This document shows positions 10,290-19,736 of a DNA stretch of 64,000 bases, one piece after another (positions within the stretch are counted from its first letter, which is position 1; every line of letters begins with the position of its first letter). The translations under genes were made by a program, and so were the position numbers. The stretch is from Pseudomonas parafulva (lineage in GTDB: Bacteria; Pseudomonadota; Gammaproteobacteria; Pseudomonadales; Pseudomonadaceae): positions 5,022,001-5,086,000 of the forward strand of contig NZ_CP009747.1 in the NCBI RefSeq assembly GCF_000800255.1, read 5' to 3'. The notes under the pieces were generated by a model. The model was not told where the DNA came from and ran no database searches. It worked only from the letters and a program-made list of their open reading frames with translations.

Positions 10290-11627
10290 TTACTGCATCC
10301 AGCGATCCTGGCTGCGCAACCTCCACCCCACCCACCCCAATGTCACCGCCCGCAACCCCATGAACCCGAGAAACGCCAACCACAACCCGTGGTTGCCGAG
10401 CCCGCGCAGGGCGAATGCCACGGGCAGGGCGATCGCGACCGATACCAGCATCGCATTGCGCATCTCCCGGGCACGTGTGGCGCCGATGAACAGGCCGTCG
10501 AGCAGGTAACTCCACACCGCCACCAGCGGCAACAGGGCCAGGTACGGCAGGTACGGGTAAGCGGCTGCGCGCACGCTGGCGATGTTGGTCTGCAGGTCGA
10601 TGAACAGGTGCCCGCCCAGCAGGAACGCCGCGGCGAACAGCAGGCTGACGATCAGCGACCAGCCGCAGGCCACCACCAACGAGCGGCGCAAGGTGTCGCG
10701 CTCGCGCGCGCCGATGGCGTGGCCGCACAGGGCTTCCACGGCATGCGCCAGGCCGTCGAGGGCATAGGCGGTCAGGAGCAGACCATTGAGCAGCAGGGCA
10801 TTGGCGGCCACCGTCGCCTCGCCCAGGCGCGCGCCCTGCACGGCGATCAGCAGGAACACCAGTTGCAGCGCCAGGCTGCGCAGGAAGATATCGCGATTGA
10901 CCGACAGCAGCGGTCGCCACGCCTGCCAGCGCGTGAGCGCCGACCAGACGATCCGTCCGGGATGCGCGCGCAGCGCCGGCCGGGTCAGCGCCAGGCCGAG
11001 CAGGGCGGCGCTCCATTCGGCGATCACCGAGGCCCGCGCCGAGCCCAGCACGCCCCAGTCCAGGCCGAGCACGAACCACAGGTTCAAGGCGATGTTCAGC
11101 ACGTTGGTGGTCAACAGGATCGCCAGCGGCGCCCGCGCGTTCTGGGTGCCGAGGAACCAGCCGACCAGGGCGTAGCTGGCCAGCGCCGCCGGCAGGCCGA
11201 GCAGGCGCGTATGGAAGAACGTCTCGGTGGCGCTGCCCAGCGCCTGGCTGGGCTGCATCGCGTGCAGCGCCAACTGGCTGAAGGGCAGGGCGAGCAGGCC
11301 GACCACCAACGCCAGCGCCAACGCCAGCAGTAACCCCTGCGCCAGCACCTGGCGCAACGCGGCACCGTCGTCGCGCCCGGCGGCCTGGGCGGCGAAGCCG
11401 GTCGAGCCCATGCGCAGAAAGCCCATCAGGCCGACCATGAAGGTGAACAGCGTGGCGCCGACGGCGACCGCGCCCAACTGGTGGGCGTGGGGCAGGTGGC
11501 CGACGACCGTGCTGTCGACCAGCGCCACCAGCGGCACCGAAATGTTCGACAGGATCATCGGCGCGGCCAGGGCCCAGACCTTGCGGTGGGTCAGGCGGTG
11601 CTGCCAGTCGGTGGACAACTGCGACAT
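10290..11627 (-). CDS. MATE family multidrug/cation antiporter
   Basis: Inner-membrane exporter of 445 residues with about twelve hydrophobic helices, matching the MATE family (NorM/DinF branch) in length and in motifs such as the N-terminal PMILSNISVPLVALVDSTVVGH. The family exports cationic drugs or metabolites in exchange for Na+ or H+. I chose the ATG at 11627 (MSQLSTDW), which has GGGAA just upstream; an in-frame ATG at 11651 is possible. Longer starts run into the REP doublet and give a non-membrane leader, so they are unlikely. Substrate unknown. Confidence 0.9.
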   Translation of the reverse strand: MSQLSTDWQHRLTHRKVWALAAPMILSNISVPLVALVDSTVVGHLPHAHQLGAVAVGATLFTFMVGLMGFLRMGSTGFAAQAAGRDDGAALRQVLAQGLLLALALALVVGLLALPFSQLALHAMQPSQALGSATETFFHTRLLGLPAALASYALVGWFLGTQNARAPLAILLTTNVLNIALNLWFVLGLDWGVLGSARASVIAEWSAALLGLALTRPALRAHPGRIVWSALTRWQAWRPLLSVNRDIFLRSLALQLVFLLIAVQGARLGEATVAANALLLNGLLLTAYALDGLAHAVEALCGHAIGARERDTLRRSLVVACGWSLIVSLLFAAAFLLGGHLFIDLQTNIASVRAAAYPYLPYLALLPLVAVWSYLLDGLFIGATRAREMRNAMLVSVAIALPVAFALRGLGNHGLWLAFLGFMGLRAVTLGWVGWRLRSQDRWMQ

Positions 11628-11672
11628 GGGGATTCCCGGATCTGTGGTCATGCTGTTCACTTGAAGAATGCT

Positions 11673-11799
11673 GGGTCCGCTTCGCGGCCCTTTCGCGGCA
11701 CAAGGCCGCTCCCACAAAGTCCGCGCAAACCCTGAAACAGGGGGCTGTACGGACCCTGTGGGAGCGGCCTTGCGCCGCGATGGGCTGCGCAGCAGCCCC
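11673..11799. repeat. Pair of inverted REP elements (REPIN-like doublet)
   Basis: Two related palindromic units face each other. The right unit begins TGTGGGAGCGGCCTTG and continues GCCGCGATGGGC (11756-11799). The left unit (11673-11719) is the same motif in reverse complement. About 36 bases separate them. This matches the REP sequences that are abundant between genes in Pseudomonas putida genomes and are spread by REP-associated transposases encoded elsewhere. It lies between the divergent MATE and yfhM genes, so any effect would be on their leader RNAs or on local supercoiling. Confidence 0.85.
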
Positions 11800-12006
11800 A
11801 ATGCCAGCAATACGGATCTTAAGTGAACCGCATTACGGATCTGTGGGGCCTTGGCGGCGCCTGGGTGTATGGCCGGCGCATTGTAGCGGCCCGGCAACCA
11901 AATCGTGCGACCGCGGTCTCACTTGCCACTTGTCGAGAGGTCAACGCCTCGACGTTGCGCTATAGTTGCTGCCCTCATCACCCCGCTGCCGAAGAGTTCC
12001 CTTTCC

Positions 12007-15000
12007 ATGTTCAACAAAGGATTGTTGCTGGCGTGCGCGCTGGCCTTGCTCAGTGCCTGTGATTCCTCTTCCAAGGACACCCCGGTGCCAGCCGAGAAGC
12101 CGGCAGCGACAGCACCGGCCGAAACCCGCGCGGCCAAACGTGAGGACCCGGCAGTGCTGGCCAAGCGCTACGCTGATCGCGAATTGGAGGTGCTGGATGT
12201 CTCCGAAGTCCAGGTCGACGGCGCCAGCGCCTTGTCGATCAGCTTCTCGGTGCCGTTGGATGCCAACCAGGACTTCGCCGCCAAGGTGCACCTGGTCGAC
12301 ACCGTCAAGGGCAAGCTCGACGGCGCCTGGGAACTCTCCGACAACCAGATGGAGCTGCGCCTGCGCCACCTGGACCCGCAACGCAAGCTGGTGCTGACGG
12401 TGGATAAAGGCCTGCTGGCGGTCAACGGCAAGGCGCTGGCCAGCGAGTCGGTCAGCCGCCTGGAAACCCGCGACATGCAGCCCACCGTCGGCTTCGCCAG
12501 CCGCGGCTCGCTGTTGCCCACGCGCCTGGCCGAAGGCCTGCCGGTGATCGCGCTGAACGTCGACAAGGTCGATGTCGAGTTCTTCCGCGTCAAGCCCGAG
12601 CAACTCTCCAGCTTCCTCGCCAACTGGGGCCGCAACAGCAGCCTGTATGCCTACCAGTCCAAGGAAACCCTGCAGATGGCCGAGCTGGTCTACAGCGGCC
12701 GCTTCGACCTCAATCCCGCGCGCAACACCCGCGAAACCGTGCTGCTGCCCATCGCCGGCATCAAGCCGCTGCAAGAGCCGGGCGTGTACCTGGCGGTGAT
12801 GCGTGCCTCGGGCACCTACGACTATTCGCAGCCCGCCACGCTGTTCACCCTCAGCGACATCGGCCTGTCCGCGCACCGCTACCGTGATCGCCTGGACGTC
12901 TTCACCCAGGCGCTGGAAGGAGGCAAGGCGCTGGGCGACGTAACGCTGGAGTTGCACGACGAGAAAGGCAAGCTGCTGGCCCAGGCCAAGACCGACGGCA
13001 AGGGCCACGCGCAGTTGCCGATCACCGCCAAGGCCGACACCCTGATCGCCACCCAGGGCGTGCACACCACGTTGCTGCGCCTGACCACTGCCGCGCTGGA
13101 CCTGGCCGAGTTCGACATCACCGGTCCACAGGCCAACCCCCTGCAATTCTTCATCTTCGGCCCGCGCGACCTTTATCGTCCGGGTGAAACCGTGCTGCTC
13201 AATGGCCTGCTGCGCGATCAGGACGGCAAGCCGGTCAAGGCCCAGCCGATCACGGTCGAAGTGCGCCGTCCCGACGAACAGGTCAGCCGCAAGTTCGTCT
13301 GGGAGGCCGACTCGAACGGTCTGTTCCAGTACCAACTGCAGTTGGCGACCGAGGCGCCGACCGGCCGTTGGCAACTGTTGCTGGATCTTGGCGGCGGACG
13401 CCAGCAGGTCTATGAGTTCCTCGTCGAGGACTTCCTCCCCGAGCGCCTGGCGCTGGAGCTCAAGGGCAGCAAGACACCGCTGAGCCCCGAAGAGACCGCC
13501 CGCATCCAGGTCAACGGCCGCTACCTCTACGGCGCGCCGGCTGCCGGCAACCGCCTCAGCGGCCAAGCCTATCTGCGCCCGCTGCGCGAGGCCGTGCCGG
13601 CGCTGCCCGGCTATCAGTTCGGTTCGGTGACCGAAGACGAGCTGACCCAGGACCTGGAGCTGGACGAAGTCACCCTCGACCAGGCCGGCAAGGCCACGCT
13701 GAACATCGAAAGCCGCTGGGCCGAGGCCCGTTCGCCGCTGCAATTGACCGTACAGGCCAGCTTGCAGGAGTCCGGTGGTCGCCCGATCACCCGCCGTCTG
13801 GAGCAGCCGATCTGGCCGGCCGAGCGCCTGCCGGGCCTGCGCGGTCTGTTCGACGGCGAGGAAACCGACAGTGACGCACCGGTGCAGTTCGAAGTGCTGG
13901 TCGCCGACCGCGACGGCAAGAAACTGGCCGCCGACGACCTCAAGGTGCGGCTGATCCGCGAGCGCCGCGACTATTACTGGAACTACTCCCAGGACGACGG
14001 CTGGAGCTACAACTACAACGAGAAATTCCTCACCCAGAGCGAGGAAGCCGTCAGCGTCAAGGCCGGTTCCACCGCCAAGCTGACCTTCCCGGTCGAGTGG
14101 GGCCCGTACCGCGTCGAAGTCGAAGACCCGCAGACCGGCCTGGTATCCAGCGAGCGCTTCTGGGCCGGCTACCGCGCCCAGGACAACGCCGAAGGCGGCG
14201 CTGTACGTCCCGACCAGGTCAAGCTGGCGCTGGACAAGCCGTCCTACGCCGACGGCGCCACGGCCAAGATCACCGTCACGCCGCCGGCCGCGGGCAGCGG
14301 CTACCTGATGATCGAATCCAGCGACGGACCACTGTGGTGGCAGGAAATCGACGTGCCGGCCGAGGGCAAGACCTTCGAGGTCGAGCTGGACAAAAAGTGG
14401 GCACGCCACGACCTGTACGTCAGCGCCCTGGTCATCCGCCCTGGCGAGCGCAAGGCCAACGCCACGCCCAAGCGCGCCGTCGGCGTGCTGCACCTGCCGC
14501 TCGACCGCGCCGAGCGCAAGCTGGCGGTCAGCTTGCAGGCGCCGGAGAAGATGCGTCCCAAGCAGCCGCTGAGCGTGAAGATCAAAGCCGTCAACGCCGA
14601 TGGCAGCGTGCCCAAGCAGGTGCATGTACTGCTCTCTGCGGTGGACGTGGGCATTCTCAACATCACCGACTTCAAGACCCCTGACCCCTTCGCCAGCCTG
14701 TTCGGCCGCAAGGCCTACGGCGCTGACCAACTGGACATCTATGGCCAGTTGATCGAAGCCGGTCAGGGCCGTCTGGCCAGCCTGGCGTTCGGCGGTGACG
14801 CCGCCATGGCCAAGGGCGGCAAGCGCCCGAATACCACGGTCACCATCGTCGCCCAACAGAGCCTGCCGGTGACCCTGGACGACAAAGGCGAAGGTCTGGC
14901 CACGGTCGACATCCCCGACTTCAACGGCGAGCTGCGCCTGATGGCGCAGGCCTGGACCGACGAGCACTTCGGCATGGCCGAGGGCAAGACGGTGGTGGCC

Positions 15001-16908
15001 GCGCCGCTGATCGCCGAGCTGTCGGCGCCGCGCTTCCTGGCCGGCGGCGACCAGACCCGCCTGGCGCTGGACCTGGCCAACCTGTCCGGACGTGCCCAGC
15101 AGCTCGACGTGCAGGTCAGCACCGACGGCCAGCTCGACCTCACCGGGCCTGCGCAACAGAGCCTGAGCCTTGCCGAAGGCCAGCGCACCACGCTGATGAT
15201 CCCGGTGCAGGCCCGTGGCGGCCTGGGCCAGGGCAAGGTGCAGGTGCGCGTCAACGGTCTGCAGTTGCCGGGCGAAAACGCCCAGGGCTTCGAGCGCGAA
15301 TGGACCCTGGGCGTGCGTCCGGCCTATCCGGCGATGCTCAAGCACTACCGCGTGGCCCTGAAGGACCAGCCCTGGACCCTGCCGGACAACGACCTGGCCC
15401 AGTTCGAGTCGTCGGGCCTGGAGGCAACCCTGGCGCTGTCCAGCCGTCCGCCGCTGAACCTCGCCGAGCAGATCCGTGCCCTCGAAGCCTATCCCTATGG
15501 CTGCCTGGAGCAGACCACCAGCGGCTTGTACCCCTCGCTCTACGCCGATGCCGACAGCCTCAAGCGCCTGGGCATCAAGGGCGAGCCGGCCGATGTGCGC
15601 AAGCGCAAGATCGAGATGGGCATCGAGCACCTGCTCGGCATGCAGCGCTACAACGGCAGCTTCGGTCTGTGGAGTTCGGACAGCGAGGAGGAGTACTGGC
15701 TGACGGCGTACGTTACCGACTTCCTCTTGCGCGCCCGCGAGCAGGGCTACGGCGTACCCGCCGAGGCGTTGAAGAAGGCCAATGAGCGTCTGCTGCGTTA
15801 CTTGCAGGAACGCAACCTGATCGAAGTCGACTACAGCCAGAACGCCGAGCACACCCGCTTCGCCGTGCAGGCCTATGCCGGTCTGGTCCTGGCGCGCAGC
15901 CAGCAGGCACCCTTGGGTGCGCTGCGCAGCTTGTTCGAGCGCCGCAGCGATGCCCGCTCCGGTCTGCCACTGGTGCAACTGGCGGTGGCGCTGGACAAGA
16001 TGGGCGACAAACCGCGTGCCCAGCAAGCCTTGCAGGCGGGCCTGGCCATCGGTCGCGGCAAGGGCTGGCTGGCCGACTACGGCAGCGCCGTGCGCGACCA
16101 GGCGTTGATCCTGGCGTTGTTGCAAGAGAACAACCTGGCGACCGATCAGGTCGACCAGCGCCTGTTCGCGCTGTCCGACGAACTGGCCGCCAACCGCTGG
16201 TTGTCGACCCAGGAGCGCAACGCGCTGTTCCTCGCCGGTCGCGGGCTGCTGGGCAAGCCGGAAGGCAAGTGGCAGGCGCGCCTGGACAGCGCCGGCGAAG
16301 TGCGCGAGTTCGACAACGCCGACTCGGGCATGCTGCTCGACGGCCCGTTGCTGGCCTCGCCGCTGACCGTGCAGAACCAGAGCAGCGACACGCTGTACCA
16401 GCAACTGACGCTGTCCGGTTACCCGCGTCAAGCGCCTGCACCCAGCAGCAACGGTCTGCAGATCCGCCGCGAGTACCTGGGTATGAACGGCCAGAATGTG
16501 GACCTGCGTAACCTGCGCAGTGGCGACCTGGTGCTGGTGCACCTGGCGCTCAAGGCCCAGGAGTCGGTGCCGGATGCGCTGGTGGTGGACCTGCTGCCGG
16601 CGGGCCTGGAGCTGGAAAACCAGAACCTGGCGCAGAGCGCCGCCAGCCTGGACAACGCCAGCAGCGCGGTGAAGGAATGGCGCGAGTCGATGCAGAACGC
16701 CAGCGTGGTGCACCAGGAGTACCGCGACGACCGCTATGTCGCGGCGCTCAAGCTCGACGGCTACGGCACCACTCACCTGCTGTATCTGGCGCGGGCGGTG
16801 ACGCCGGGCAGCTACCGCATCCCGCCACCGCAGGTGGAGTCGATGTACCGGCCTAACCTGCAGGCGGTGGGTGAGAGCCAGGGCGAGCTGGTGGTGCGCG
16901 GTCGTTGA
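12007..16908 (+). CDS. yfhM: Bacterial alpha-2-macroglobulin lipoprotein
   Basis: Periplasmic protease trap of 1633 residues. The signal sequence ends in lipobox LSAC with the lipidated cysteine at C18; aspartate at +2 predicts retention in the inner membrane, as in the E. coli homologue. A chain of MG-type beta domains follows, then the thioester domain with the diagnostic CLEQ at C1166-Q1169. The thioester is expected to link covalently to attacking proteases. Length matches the family. The ATG at 12007 places the signal peptide at the N-terminus; longer starts do not. The family's usual partner pbpC is next but one downstream, which supports a joint role in defending or repairing the wall. 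Confidence 0.96.
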   Translation: MFNKGLLLACALALLSACDSSSKDTPVPAEKPAATAPAETRAAKREDPAVLAKRYADRELEVLDVSEVQVDGASALSISFSVPLDANQDFAAKVHLVDTVKGKLDGAWELSDNQMELRLRHLDPQRKLVLTVDKGLLAVNGKALASESVSRLETRDMQPTVGFASRGSLLPTRLAEGLPVIALNVDKVDVEFFRVKPEQLSSFLANWGRNSSLYAYQSKETLQMAELVYSGRFDLNPARNTRETVLLPIAGIKPLQEPGVYLAVMRASGTYDYSQPATLFTLSDIGLSAHRYRDRLDVFTQALEGGKALGDVTLELHDEKGKLLAQAKTDGKGHAQLPITAKADTLIATQGVHTTLLRLTTAALDLAEFDITGPQANPLQFFIFGPRDLYRPGETVLLNGLLRDQDGKPVKAQPITVEVRRPDEQVSRKFVWEADSNGLFQYQLQLATEAPTGRWQLLLDLGGGRQQVYEFLVEDFLPERLALELKGSKTPLSPEETARIQVNGRYLYGAPAAGNRLSGQAYLRPLREAVPALPGYQFGSVTEDELTQDLELDEVTLDQAGKATLNIESRWAEARSPLQLTVQASLQESGGRPITRRLEQPIWPAERLPGLRGLFDGEETDSDAPVQFEVLVADRDGKKLAADDLKVRLIRERRDYYWNYSQDDGWSYNYNEKFLTQSEEAVSVKAGSTAKLTFPVEWGPYRVEVEDPQTGLVSSERFWAGYRAQDNAEGGAVRPDQVKLALDKPSYADGATAKITVTPPAAGSGYLMIESSDGPLWWQEIDVPAEGKTFEVELDKKWARHDLYVSALVIRPGERKANATPKRAVGVLHLPLDRAERKLAVSLQAPEKMRPKQPLSVKIKAVNADGSVPKQVHVLLSAVDVGILNITDFKTPDPFASLFGRKAYGADQLDIYGQLIEAGQGRLASLAFGGDAAMAKGGKRPNTTVTIVAQQSLPVTLDDKGEGLATVDIPDFNGELRLMAQAWTDEHFGMAEGKTVVAAPLIAELSAPRFLAGGDQTRLALDLANLSGRAQQLDVQVSTDGQLDLTGPAQQSLSLAEGQRTTLMIPVQARGGLGQGKVQVRVNGLQLPGENAQGFEREWTLGVRPAYPAMLKHYRVALKDQPWTLPDNDLAQFESSGLEATLALSSRPPLNLAEQIRALEAYPYGCLEQTTSGLYPSLYADADSLKRLGIKGEPADVRKRKIEMGIEHLLGMQRYNGSFGLWSSDSEEEYWLTAYVTDFLLRAREQGYGVPAEALKKANERLLRYLQERNLIEVDYSQNAEHTRFAVQAYAGLVLARSQQAPLGALRSLFERRSDARSGLPLVQLAVALDKMGDKPRAQQALQAGLAIGRGKGWLADYGSAVRDQALILALLQENNLATDQVDQRLFALSDELAANRWLSTQERNALFLAGRGLLGKPEGKWQARLDSAGEVREFDNADSGMLLDGPLLASPLTVQNQSSDTLYQQLTLSGYPRQAPAPSSNGLQIRREYLGMNGQNVDLRNLRSGDLVLVHLALKAQESVPDALVVDLLPAGLELENQNLAQSAASLDNASSAVKEWRESMQNASVVHQEYRDDRYVAALKLDGYGTTHLLYLARAVTPGSYRIPPPQVESMYRPNLQAVGESQGELVVRGR

Positions 16909-16949
16909 GATCTGCGCAATATCGTCAGGCCACGCTGTAGGCGCTGTGG

Positions 16950-16992
16950 TTCATCCGCGAACATCGGCATTGCCGATGCCCTCGCGGATGAA
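16950..16992. terminator. Nested palindrome between convergent genes
   Basis: An 11-base repeat TTCATCCGCGA (16950-16960) is matched exactly by TCGCGGATGAA (16982-16992). The interior contains a second palindrome built from CATCGGCA and TGCCGATG. It lies between the stop of yfhM and the stop of the convergent 97-residue gene, so a bidirectional terminator or a REP-type element is likely. No long T-run follows. Confidence 0.6.
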
Positions 16993-17004
16993 TGGCATGC
17001 CCTC

Positions 17005-17298
17005 TCAATGAATGATCCAGCTCAACACCCACAACCCCAGCACCAGCCAAATGATGCCCATCACGATCGACGCCCGCAGGAATGCACGGATCGCCGAATA
17101 CAGCAGCATCAGCCCGACCACCAGGGCCAGGATGCTGACCAGCGAAGTGTCCATCCCCAAGGTACGCGAGAGACCGTCGATGAAATTGCCGCCGGCATTG
17201 GCCAGCAGGTTGAACAGGCCACTCATGAGGTCGACGATGAATTTGATCACCGCGCCCAGCGCCTGGCCCAGCCACTCGAAAAACCCTTCTACATGCAT
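17005..17298 (-). CDS. Small hypothetical membrane protein
   Basis: Protein of 97 residues with an amphipathic N-terminus (MHVEGFFEWLGQALGAVIKF) and two hydrophobic helices near the C-terminus (about 56-70 and 77-95) separated by a basic turn (AFLRAS). Not recognised by family. The ATG at 17298 follows AGGAAG at a spacing of 6; an upstream in-frame start at 17370 would overlap the pbpC start region and lacks this support. It is transcribed against both flanking genes, sitting between yfhM and pbpC, which are usually adjacent. A function in envelope protection is only a guess from position. Confidence 0.7.
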   Translation of the reverse strand: MHVEGFFEWLGQALGAVIKFIVDLMSGLFNLLANAGGNFIDGLSRTLGMDTSLVSILALVVGLMLLYSAIRAFLRASIVMGIIWLVLGLWVLSWIIH

Positions 17299-17357
17299 AG
17301 CTGCTTCCTGATGATCGTTCCCAGCCTTTGGCCATCGCCCGAGCGCGTCGGTTCCCA

Positions 17358-19718
17358 ATGCCAGGCGCACGCATAGTGCGCGGACACACTCGCGCGGGCA
17401 AGGTGCTGCGCGCGATGCTGATCGCCAGCCTGCTGATGGCCGCCCTGCTGTGGCTGGCCGACCGTCTGTGGCCGCTGCCCATGCCGGGCGACGACCTGGC
17501 GCGGGTGGTGCTCGCCGAGGACGGCACGCCGCTGTGGCGCTTCGCCGACAGCGACGGTGTGTGGCGTTACCCGGTCAGCCCCGAGGAGGTCTCGCCGCTG
17601 TACCTGGAGGCGCTGCTGACCTATGAGGACCGCTGGTTCTACGACCATCCGGGGGTCAACCCGCTGGCCCTGGCCCGCGCCGCCTGGCTGAACCTGCGCG
17701 GCGGGCGTGTGGTGTCCGGGGGGAGCACCCTGTCGATGCAGGTGGCTCGCCTGCTCGATCCGCACGACCGCACGTTGCCCGGCAAGCTGCGCCAGCTCTG
17801 GCGCACGGCGCAGTTGGAGTGGCACCTGTCCAAGCGCGAGATCCTGCAGATCTACCTGGACCGGGCGCCGTTCGGTGGCACCTTGCAAGGCGTCGCTGCC
17901 GCCAGTTGGGCCTACCTGGGCAAATCGCCCAAGCACCTGACGCCCGCCGAGGCCGCGCTCTTGGCAGTGCTGCCGCAAGCGCCCAGCCGCCTGCGCCCGG
18001 ACCGCCATCCCGCGCGTGCCCAGCAAGCCCGCGACAAAGTGCTGCAACGCCTGGCCGACTATCAGGTGTGGCCTGCGCAGCGCATCGCCGAGGCGCGTGA
18101 GGAACCGCTGCTGCTGGCGCCGCGTCAGGAACCGGCCCTGGCGCCGTTGCTGGCGCGGCGGCTGAACACGCCAGACAGCCCGCCGCTGATCCGCACCACC
18201 CTCGACGCCACCCTGCAACGCCGCCTCGAAGACCTGCTGCTGGGCTGGCGCGCGCGTCTGCCCGAGCGCACCTCGGCGGCGATACTGGTGGTCGAGGCGC
18301 AGACCATGGCGGTGCGCGCCTACCTCGGCTCCATCGACCTGAGCGACGAGCGGCGCTTCGGTCACGTCGACATGGTCCACGCCCTGCGCTCACCCGGCTC
18401 CACCCTCAAGCCCTTCCTCTATGGCCTGGCCATGGACGACGGCCTGATCCATTCCGAATCGCTGTTGCAAGACGTGCCGCGACGCTACGGCGACTATCGA
18501 CCCGGCAACTTTTCCATGGGCTTCAGCGGGCCGGTGTCGGCCAGCTCGGCGCTGGCGCTGTCGCTCAACCTGCCGGCCGTGCAGTTGCTCGAGGCCTACG
18601 GGCCCAAACGCTTCGCCGCGAAGCTGCGCATTGGCGGCGTGCCGTTGGTGCTGCCGCCCTTGGCCGAGCCGAACCTGTCGCTGATTCTCGGCGGTGCGGG
18701 CAGTCGCCTGGAGGACTTGGTCGGTGGCTACGCCGCGCTGGCCCGTCAGGGCCGCAGTGCACGGATCCGCCTGCAACCGCAGGACCCGCTGTTGGAACGG
18801 CCGCTGCTGTCGCCCGGCGCGGCCTGGATCGTGCGGCGCATCCTCAGTGGACAGGCGCGCCCGGACCGCGATCCGCATGCCGAACTGGTGCAGCGCCCGC
18901 AACTGGCCTGGAAGACTGGCACCAGCTATGGCTTTCGCGACGCTTGGTCGATTGGCGTCGGCCCGCGCTACCTGATCGGTGTGTGGATCGGCCGTCCCGA
19001 TGGCACGCCGGTGCCGGGCCAGTTCGGCCTGGCGTCGGCGGCGCCGTTGATGCTGCAGGTGCACGACCTGCTGAGCAACCGCGACCGCCAGCGCGGTATC
19101 GCGATGCCGGTGGAGAACGTGCCCGCCAGTGTCGGGGTGGCCGCGATCTGCTGGCCGCTGGGGCAGCCGATGAAGCGCCAGGATCCGCAGTGCCGCCGCC
19201 AGCGCTTCGCCTGGACCCTCGACGGCACCACGCCGCCGACCTTGCAGGCGGCCGACCAGCCGTTGGGCCTGGGCCTGCGCGAAACGGTCTGGGTCAATGA
19301 GCGCGGCCTGCGCGTCGATGCCCGTTGTACAGGCGCGCAGGCGCAGGACATCGCCCTGTGGCCGGCGCCGCTGGAGCCTTGGTTGCCGCGTGTGGAGCGG
19401 CGCAGCGCGCGACTGCCGGCGATCGACCCCAACTGCCCGCCGCAAGTACCGCCCAGCGCGCCGCCGTTGTCGATCGTTGGCGTACGCGGCGGCGATCACT
19501 TGCGCCGACCGTTGACCAGTCACGAGCCCTTGCAGGTGCAAGTGTCGGCCTTGGGTGGAGCAGGGCGGCGCTGGTGGTTCCTCAATGGCACGCCGCTGGG
19601 CGAGACCGAGGGTCAGGACAGCCTGGCCCTGCACCTGGAGCAGCGCGGGCGCATGGAGCTCAGTGCCCTGGACGAGAGCGGCGAGACCGCGCGGGTGGAG
19701 TTTCAGGTGGGCGAGTGA
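17358..19718 (+). CDS. pbpC: Penicillin-binding protein 1C
   Basis: Bifunctional peptidoglycan synthase of about 786 residues. A TM anchor (about 18-35) is followed by the GT51 glycosyltransferase domain with catalytic E90 in EDRWFYDHPGV and the GGSTLSMQ motif. The transpeptidase domain has S348-T-L-K351, an SLN motif (LALSLNLPAV) and K519-T-G-T. The C-terminal extension (about 690-786) matches the PBP1C-specific BiPBP domain. I chose the ATG at 17358; the ribosome-binding site is poor, and an ATG at 17415 would cut into the anchor. It lies downstream of yfhM, but an oppositely oriented small gene sits in between, so a separate promoter in the 59 bases before it is likely. Confidence 0.94.
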   Translation: MPGARIVRGHTRAGKVLRAMLIASLLMAALLWLADRLWPLPMPGDDLARVVLAEDGTPLWRFADSDGVWRYPVSPEEVSPLYLEALLTYEDRWFYDHPGVNPLALARAAWLNLRGGRVVSGGSTLSMQVARLLDPHDRTLPGKLRQLWRTAQLEWHLSKREILQIYLDRAPFGGTLQGVAAASWAYLGKSPKHLTPAEAALLAVLPQAPSRLRPDRHPARAQQARDKVLQRLADYQVWPAQRIAEAREEPLLLAPRQEPALAPLLARRLNTPDSPPLIRTTLDATLQRRLEDLLLGWRARLPERTSAAILVVEAQTMAVRAYLGSIDLSDERRFGHVDMVHALRSPGSTLKPFLYGLAMDDGLIHSESLLQDVPRRYGDYRPGNFSMGFSGPVSASSALALSLNLPAVQLLEAYGPKRFAAKLRIGGVPLVLPPLAEPNLSLILGGAGSRLEDLVGGYAALARQGRSARIRLQPQDPLLERPLLSPGAAWIVRRILSGQARPDRDPHAELVQRPQLAWKTGTSYGFRDAWSIGVGPRYLIGVWIGRPDGTPVPGQFGLASAAPLMLQVHDLLSNRDRQRGIAMPVENVPASVGVAAICWPLGQPMKRQDPQCRRQRFAWTLDGTTPPTLQAADQPLGLGLRETVWVNERGLRVDARCTGAQAQDIALWPAPLEPWLPRVERRSARLPAIDPNCPPQVPPSAPPLSIVGVRGGDHLRRPLTSHEPLQVQVSALGGAGRRWWFLNGTPLGETEGQDSLALHLEQRGRMELSALDESGETARVEFQVGE

Positions 19719-19736
19719 GGCCGTGCCTGGCGCCGC

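Noticed and set aside
11628..11897. N-terminal extension of the MATE protein by up to 90 residues
   Set aside because: The extension reads through the REP doublet, is not hydrophobic and is not part of the MATE fold.
11941..16776. A 1611-codon open frame on the minus strand opposite yfhM
   Set aside because: It is the mirror of the alpha-2-macroglobulin gene. Its predicted protein is a run of Gln, Gly, Leu and Val without a recognisable domain, as GC-rich third positions often produce. The plus-strand gene has clear motifs (lipobox, CLEQ).
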